Assembly (NCBI GenBank): GCA_018701055.1
Contig: JABIUH010000142.1
Location: 1-11,164 of the forward strand
Origin: Woeseia sp.
GTDB taxonomy: Bacteria; Pseudomonadota; Gammaproteobacteria; Steroidobacterales; Woeseiaceae
Length of the DNA stretch: 11,164 nt
Reading direction: 5' to 3'
Part shown: positions 7,613-11,164 of the stretch, in pieces
Layout of the letters: every line of letters begins with the position of its first letter
Position numbering within the stretch: the stretch's first letter is position 1
Translations under genes and position numbers: made by a program
The notes under the pieces: model-generated
What the model was told of the DNA's origin: nothing
Database searches by the model: none
The model's input: only the letters and a program-made list of their open reading frames with translations

Positions 7613-8695
7613 TTGAAGCAGGATTTAAACGATACTGTTCCGCAACAAGAAGCTGCTGAAGCAGAGGACATGCCAGACGTATCTATTAAAGAAGTTGCAC
7701 GGCTTGCCGACGTGTCGATTGCCACTGTCTCGAGATGCATCAACAATCCTGAAAAAGTAACCGCGAAAACCCGCCTCAAGGTTCAGGACGCGATTCGCCA
7801 AACAGGCTACTCGCCGAATACACTGGCGCAGAGCTTTCGACGTGGTCGCACGAATATCGTTATGGTGGTGTTGCCATCCGTAGGTGACCCGTTTTTTACC
7901 GCCGTCATGCGTGGTATCAGGGCAGCGGCAAAAGCCAAGGGCTACTCGGTTGTAATTGAGGAAACGCAACTCAACACTATGACAGCCGATGAGATCGGTG
8001 CAATGCTTGTTTCAAACCAGACTGACGGCATTATTCTGTTGGCAAGCATGTCGCCCTTTGGTACCGAAGTTCTTTCAGCGAAGAGCAAGCGCAGGTTGCC
8101 TATTGTTATAGGCTGCGAAACCGTGTCGCCTGATTTGGCCGACTTTCCAAGCGTGCACATTGACAATATTGCCGCCGCGAAAGAGGCAACCAATTACCTG
8201 ATTTCACAAGGGCATCAGCGTATCGCTATGGTGTGCGGACAGGCGTCATCACTGCTGACAAAGGACAGGGAATTCGGCTACCGCGCTGCAATGAAGCAAG
8301 CCGATTTGTCGATAGAAGATGGCTGGGTTGTTGAAGGTGACCTCACTATTGCGGGGGCGCGCAAGGCCACTCGCAATCTGATGAATCATGGCAATAGGCC
8401 GACCGCGATTTTTTGTGCGAACGATGAAATGGCCATTGGTTGTATTCACGAGATCAAGTCTTATGGCCTGCGAGTCCCGCGTGACATTTCGATCGTTGGG
8501 TTCGACGACATTCGATACGCCGAAGTCACCGATCCGCCGCTCACCACGATTAGTCAGCCTGCCGAAGAAATCGGTGAGCGGGTCATGTACCGACTGTGTC
8601 GCCGCATCGAGGCGGGCAATGGCGCAAGTAGCTCACCTGAAATCGTGCCGCACAAACTGGTCATCAGGCAGTCTGTTGCCAAACCTGCCAGCTAG
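7613..8695 (+). CDS. LacI/GalR-family transcriptional regulator, probable xylose repressor
   Basis: This is a DNA-binding sugar sensor. The helix-turn-helix is VSIKEVARLADVSIATVSRC (about residues 23-42), followed by the hinge-helix region YSPNTLAQSFRRGRTN. Residues about 78-350 are the periplasmic-binding-protein-like effector domain, with DGIILLAS, HQRIAMVCG, PTAIFCANDEMAIG and ISIVGFDD. The start is uncertain. TTG at 7613 gives 360 residues with an acidic N-terminal extension and a weak AAGAGA upstream. ATG at 7670 gives 341 residues and the family-typical start MPDVSIKEVARLA, but its GAGG lies only two bases away. It is divergent from galM-xylB-xylA, and two palindromic candidate operators lie in those leaders. 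It is therefore inferred to repress the xylose operon and to release it when a xylose-pathway sugar binds. The ligand cannot be read from the sequence. Confidence 0.93.
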   Translation: MKQDLNDTVPQQEAAEAEDMPDVSIKEVARLADVSIATVSRCINNPEKVTAKTRLKVQDAIRQTGYSPNTLAQSFRRGRTNIVMVVLPSVGDPFFTAVMRGIRAAAKAKGYSVVIEETQLNTMTADEIGAMLVSNQTDGIILLASMSPFGTEVLSAKSKRRLPIVIGCETVSPDLADFPSVHIDNIAAAKEATNYLISQGHQRIAMVCGQASSLLTKDREFGYRAAMKQADLSIEDGWVVEGDLTIAGARKATRNLMNHGNRPTAIFCANDEMAIGCIHEIKSYGLRVPRDISIVGFDDIRYAEVTDPPLTTISQPAEEIGERVMYRLCRRIEAGNGASSSPEIVPHKLVIRQSVAKPAS

Positions 8696-8747
8696 TTGTT
8701 GTCCTTGCCTTCGTAGGTGAAAAAAATCGAAATCTGCATGCTTTCGT

Positions 8748-8965
8748 TTGACCGCCTTAGAAAAAGATGGTGGCCGTGTTCGTAGAGTCCATGTGCCAAA
8801 AGATTGGTACAGAGATATTCCGTGCACGGTTGAATCTCAGACAACATCCACCTGTTCAACCAAAAACTGCGTGAATGGGAGGGCTACTACAACTATCATC
8901 GTCCGCACGGGGCACTGCAGGGCCAGACCCCGTTCGAACGTCTTATCGAAAAATCTCGAGCTGAA
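8748..8965 (+). pseudogene. IS481-type transposase, frameshifted C-terminal remnant
   Basis: Two frames together resemble the end of an IS481-family DDE transposase. Bases 8748-8839 read GRVRRVHVPKDWYRDI, resembling the GKVERSHRTDxxEFY segment that follows the catalytic core. A frameshift then moves the match to another frame, where 8840-8965 read DNIHLFNQKLREWEGYYNYH and then RPHGALQGQTPFERLIEK, the very characteristic tail of this family. A TGA at 8831 closes that second frame upstream. No DDE catalytic core is visible, because the sequence to the left belongs to the regulator gene. The element is therefore dead and 5'-truncated. No stop follows the tail in its own frame; it continues into the next fossil. 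The tail identity is firm, while the upstream part (8748-8839) is tentative. Confidence 0.8.
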
Positions 8966-8966
8966 G

Positions 8967-8992
8967 TGTCACAGGGGTCTTTAGACCCTACA
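8967..8992. repeat. Possible terminal inverted repeat of the decayed insertion sequence
   Basis: The stretch begins TGTCACAGG and ends ACCCTACA. It contains the near-palindrome GGGTCT-TT-AGACCC (8975-8988) and lies immediately after the transposase tail, where an IS481 right end is expected. No matching left end was seen in the window, so the element boundary is unconfirmed. Confidence 0.3.
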
Positions 8993-9070
8993 GTGCAGCA
9001 ATGCTGGTACGCATGTTACATTCTGGCGACCCTGAGTTATCAATCTTCACCTAAGCAAGACAACAGGCAA

Positions 9071-9325
9071 TTGGGAAATCGACTAACAAAAATTTACACC
9101 CGCAAGGGCGATGATGGCACCATTGGCCTGGCCAGCGGTGAGCGGGTATCCAAGGATTGCTTGTTAATCAAGGCACACGACCTCTCTATACGCCCCAAAC
9201 TGATTCACTATATATACCGACTATCGGATTTATTATTTGTCATTGTGCGCGTCATCGAGAAAGAAAATAACAGTAAGCATAGTTTCTGGAAAAAAGACCT
9301 CACAGTACCCGAGCCGAAACAATAA
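9071..9325 (+). pseudogene. PduO-type cob(I)alamin adenosyltransferase fossil with large in-frame internal deletion
   Basis: A TTG at 9071 opens MGNRLTKIYTRKGDDGTIGL, which matches the conserved N-terminus of PduO-type ATP:cob(I)alamin adenosyltransferases. The match continues through ASGERVSKD. After LLIKAHD the sequence jumps to RPKLIHYIYRLSDLLFVIVR and ends VIEKENNSKHSFWKKDL, which matches the conserved C-terminal helix region. Roughly 100 or more central residues are missing, including the GTVDELNS segment and the arginine-rich helix region needed for ATP and corrinoid binding. The product (84 codons, against about 180-190 in the family) cannot be a normal enzyme. The deletion kept the reading frame. 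The stop is one base before the mak ATG, so translation of the remnant could still feed mak translation. AGG at 9065-9067 is a weak ribosome-binding site. The homology call is strong; the loss of function is inferred. Confidence 0.82.
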
Positions 9326-9326
9326 G

Positions 9327-10220
9327 ATGCGATTGGGAATCGACTTGGGTGGAACCAAAATCGAAATTCTTACACTCAACGATAAGGGTGAGGAACTGTT
9401 GTGCAAACGCATCGCAACGCCAAAAGATGACTACCCTGCAACGTTACGATCTATCAGGGATCTTGTGCACTCGACTGAAACCGAACTTGGAGAAAGTGGC
9501 ACAATTGGTATTGGCACACCTGGCTCACTGTCACCTGCAAGCGGCCTATTACGCAACTGTAATTCCACCTGGCTGAATAACCAACGATTTAAACAAGACC
9601 TGGAAGCGTTACTCGGCAGGGAAATTCGTATCAGTAACGACGCCAACTGCTTTGCCTTATCAGAAGCAACCGATGGCGCAGGTGCCGATGCAAAGACTGT
9701 ATTTGGCGTCATTATTGGAACGGGTTGCGGTGGAGGCATTGTTATTAATAACAAACTTGTCGATGGACCCAATGCCGTCGGTGGCGAATGGGGACACAAC
9801 CCACTACCCTGGTCACAAGATGGTGAACTTCAATCCACTCAATGCTGGTGTGGCAAACACGGATGTATTGAGACCTTCTTATCAGGCACTGGCCTTGCCG
9901 ATGATTACGAACGTGAATTTGGATGCCGTATTGTCGCTCCGGAAATTGTCCAGGCTGCAAACGGCGGTGATGAAAAAGCAGAAACTATCGTTCGTCGTTA
10001 TGAATTTCGTCTGGCAAAAAGCCTCGCCCTAATCATTAATATCATTGACCCTGACGTCATTGTATTGGGTGGCGGGATGTCTAAAGTTGAACGTTTGTAT
10101 AAGAATGTGCCCGCAATCTGGGCAGACTATGTTTTTTCTGACACGGTATTAACCCGTCTGCTTGCACCTAAGTTTGGAGATTCCAGTGGCGTACGTGGCG
10201 CTGCCTGGCTATGGGATTGA
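9327..10220 (+). CDS. mak: Fructokinase (Mak-type, ROK family)
   Basis: This cytoplasmic kinase phosphorylates fructose (and often mannose) with ATP to the 6-phosphate. At 297 residues it closely resembles E. coli Mak throughout. The phosphate-binding start is MRLGIDLGGTKIE, and the sugar-binding segment is NSTWLN followed by SNDANCFALSEA with the catalytic Asp. Next come VIIGTGCGGGIVINN and GEWGHNPLPW. The ROK zinc site is CWCGKHGCIETFLSGTGL, where the His of GEWGH and the Cys residues are ligands. The C-terminal adenosine site is IIDPDVIVLGGGMS, and the protein ends GDSSGVRGAAWLW. The ATG at 9327 is chosen because family homology begins there. The frame is open further upstream to 9237, but those residues are unrelated. 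Only a weak GAG-like ribosome-binding site is seen, and the fossil's TAA is one base upstream, so coupling is plausible. It converges on the epimerase gene with a 21-base gap. Confidence 0.95.
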   Translation: MRLGIDLGGTKIEILTLNDKGEELLCKRIATPKDDYPATLRSIRDLVHSTETELGESGTIGIGTPGSLSPASGLLRNCNSTWLNNQRFKQDLEALLGREIRISNDANCFALSEATDGAGADAKTVFGVIIGTGCGGGIVINNKLVDGPNAVGGEWGHNPLPWSQDGELQSTQCWCGKHGCIETFLSGTGLADDYEREFGCRIVAPEIVQAANGGDEKAETIVRRYEFRLAKSLALIINIIDPDVIVLGGGMSKVERLYKNVPAIWADYVFSDTVLTRLLAPKFGDSSGVRGAAWLWD

Positions 10221-10241
10221 GCCGGCTGCCGCAACTCATCA

Positions 10242-11111
10242 TCACACCCGTTGTGTTGCCGCGTACAGTTCACTGTCCATGAAACTCTTTGCGTGTCTGG
10301 CGAGATCTTCGCCGTCCGACCAAAGGTTGCGCCATACCGCCAGCGCCGTCGACAAGTTCGGATCAACCACCGCAGACGAGAACGATTCAAACGTGATGGT
10401 TCCCGTGAAGCCAATATCGGCCAGGTTGCGGAAAATTGTCCGAAAATCAACTGTCCCGGTGCCCAGATAGCCGCGATGGCTCTCGCCAACGTGGAAGTAA
10501 CCCAACATATCTCCACACGCCTTGATCGACGCCGCCAGATCACCTTCCTCAATGTTCATGTGATAGCTGTCGAGGTGTACTTTGATGTTGTCAGACCCCG
10601 TTTCCTTGATGAAGTCTGCCGCTTGTGCGCCAGTGTTGATCAGATTGCTTTCATACCGGTTTACCGCTTCGAGTCCGAGTGTGATCCCTGATGCCTTGGC
10701 CTTTTCTGCCAGCCGCGCCAGCACCTCGATACTGTTGCGCCGGCCTTCGGCCGTCGCCGGGGCAGGATATTTGTTGAGTGCCGAGAACAGCACTCCGCCC
10801 AGGTACTTCGATCCCATGTCGCGGGCGACGCTGAGCGCATCGTTTAGCAACGCCTCACCACGCGCCACCGCGTCCGGATCGGTGCTGGAGATGTCGGTGT
10901 CGAAACTTAATCCCAGAGAGGTCGTCGCCTCGATCCCGTGGCTTTCGAGTTGCCGTGCTGTCACCTCTGGGTCGACCGCCCCTGGGTCAAGCAGGGGCAC
11001 TTCGATCAGATCGTAACCGCATGCCGCCGTCGCCGCGATGGCTCGCTCGCTTTCCGTCTCGCTCCAGCCACCAACCCATACCAATGCATGCACGCCGATT
11101 TTGTTCTTCAT
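10242..11111 (-). CDS. D-tagatose/D-psicose 3-epimerase family protein
   Basis: This TIM-barrel sugar isomerase belongs to the AP-endonuclease-2 superfamily, in the ketose 3-epimerase group. Those enzymes interconvert D-fructose with D-psicose (allulose) and D-tagatose with D-sorbose. It has 289 residues, the usual length. The metal and catalytic residues match the Pseudomonas cichorii tagatose epimerase at a constant offset of four: Glu148 in LGLEAVNRYE, Asp181 in KVHLDSYHMNIEE, His207 in GYFHVGESHR and Glu242 in ITFESF. There is no signal peptide, so it is cytoplasmic. The ATG at 11109-11111 has a perfect GGAGG (11122-11118) six bases upstream. The true substrate may be another ketose or inosose, because this family is broad. 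It converges on fructokinase mak and may belong to an operon extending beyond the right edge. A 60-base sample (from 10801) is about 60% G+C, richer than mak (about 45% from 9421). Confidence 0.88.
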   Translation of the reverse strand: MKNKIGVHALVWVGGWSETESERAIAATAACGYDLIEVPLLDPGAVDPEVTARQLESHGIEATTSLGLSFDTDISSTDPDAVARGEALLNDALSVARDMGSKYLGGVLFSALNKYPAPATAEGRRNSIEVLARLAEKAKASGITLGLEAVNRYESNLINTGAQAADFIKETGSDNIKVHLDSYHMNIEEGDLAASIKACGDMLGYFHVGESHRGYLGTGTVDFRTIFRNLADIGFTGTITFESFSSAVVDPNLSTALAVWRNLWSDGEDLARHAKSFMDSELYAATQRV

Positions 11112-11123
11112 TTTTTACCTCCG

Positions 11124-11143
11124 GCGACCGACAACGCGGTCGC
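11124..11143. repeat. Short hairpin upstream of the epimerase gene
   Basis: GCGACCG (11124-11130) and CGGTCGC (11137-11143) form a perfect 7-bp GC-rich stem with a six-base loop. It lies just upstream of the epimerase ribosome-binding site. It may be an intercistronic structure or a leader hairpin, but it has no terminator tail and could be incidental. Confidence 0.35.
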
Positions 11144-11164
11144 TATTCATGTGTTGCGCCGTCC

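Noticed and set aside
9237..9326. 30-codon upstream extension of mak
   Set aside because: Family homology begins exactly at MRLGIDLGGTK (9327). The extension reads through the adenosyltransferase fossil in another frame.
10127..10552. 141-codon - strand frame overlapping the mak 3' end and the epimerase
   Set aside because: It spans two real genes in other frames. Its translation is Arg/Trp-rich and unlike any family I know.
11115..11164. End of another - strand gene at the right edge
   Set aside because: One frame is open from the edge to a TAA at 11117-11115, and another to a TGA near 11147. There are too few codons to choose between them or to recognise a product.

Overview
The window reads as a fragment of a bacterial chromosome, most likely from a Gammaproteobacterium, probably marine or environmental. 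The fructokinase is very close in motif content to enterobacterial Mak, and the xylA/xylB/galM genes with a LacI-type regulator have a proteobacterial style. The taxon is inferred from protein resemblance only. Base composition is mosaic. Sampled 60-base lines give about 40% G+C in the ThuA-like gene (from 3001), about 63% in xylB (from 6121), about 45% in mak (from 9421) and about 60% in the epimerase (from 10801). This suggests that the cassettes have different histories.

Left region (1-3412, + strand). A periplasmic PQQ-dependent dehydrogenase, cut by the window edge, carries a c-type cytochrome domain inside its beta-propeller. A strong hairpin follows it. Next is a secreted two-domain protein, ThuA-like plus DUF1080 (3-keto-disaccharide hydrolase type). 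Together they suggest oxidative or 3-keto-sugar handling outside the cytoplasm.

Centre (3548-8695). This is a xylose utilisation locus: galM, xylB and xylA on the - strand, divergent from a LacI/GalR-family regulator on the + strand. GalM interconverts the xylose anomers, XylA makes xylulose, and XylB phosphorylates it for the pentose phosphate pathway. All catalytic residues I checked in these three enzymes are present. Two operator-like 12-mers fit GWAWACGTWTAC. One overlaps the -10 of a candidate galM promoter, and the other lies at a candidate internal promoter ahead of xylB. They give a plausible two-site regulon for the neighbouring regulator. No transporter or xylosidase is visible in the window.

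Right-centre scar (8696-9326). This 630-base stretch contains no intact gene. It holds the frameshifted 3' remnant of an IS481-type transposase, a possible insertion-sequence end, and an internally deleted fossil of a PduO-type cob(I)alamin adenosyltransferase. The fossil retains both ends of the protein but has lost about 100 central residues. Transposase tail and fossil share one open frame that stops one base before the start of mak.

Right region (9327-11111). A complete ROK fructokinase (mak, +) converges on a D-tagatose/D-psicose 3-epimerase-family gene (-). If the epimerase makes fructose from a rare ketose, Mak could phosphorylate it, although the two genes are not co-transcribed.

I found no tRNA, rRNA, CRISPR array or replication origin. 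No wholly new system is evident. The most notable items are the deletion fossil with its transposon-tail fusion, the paired operators, and the cytochrome-containing dehydrogenase next to the ThuA-DUF1080 fusion.
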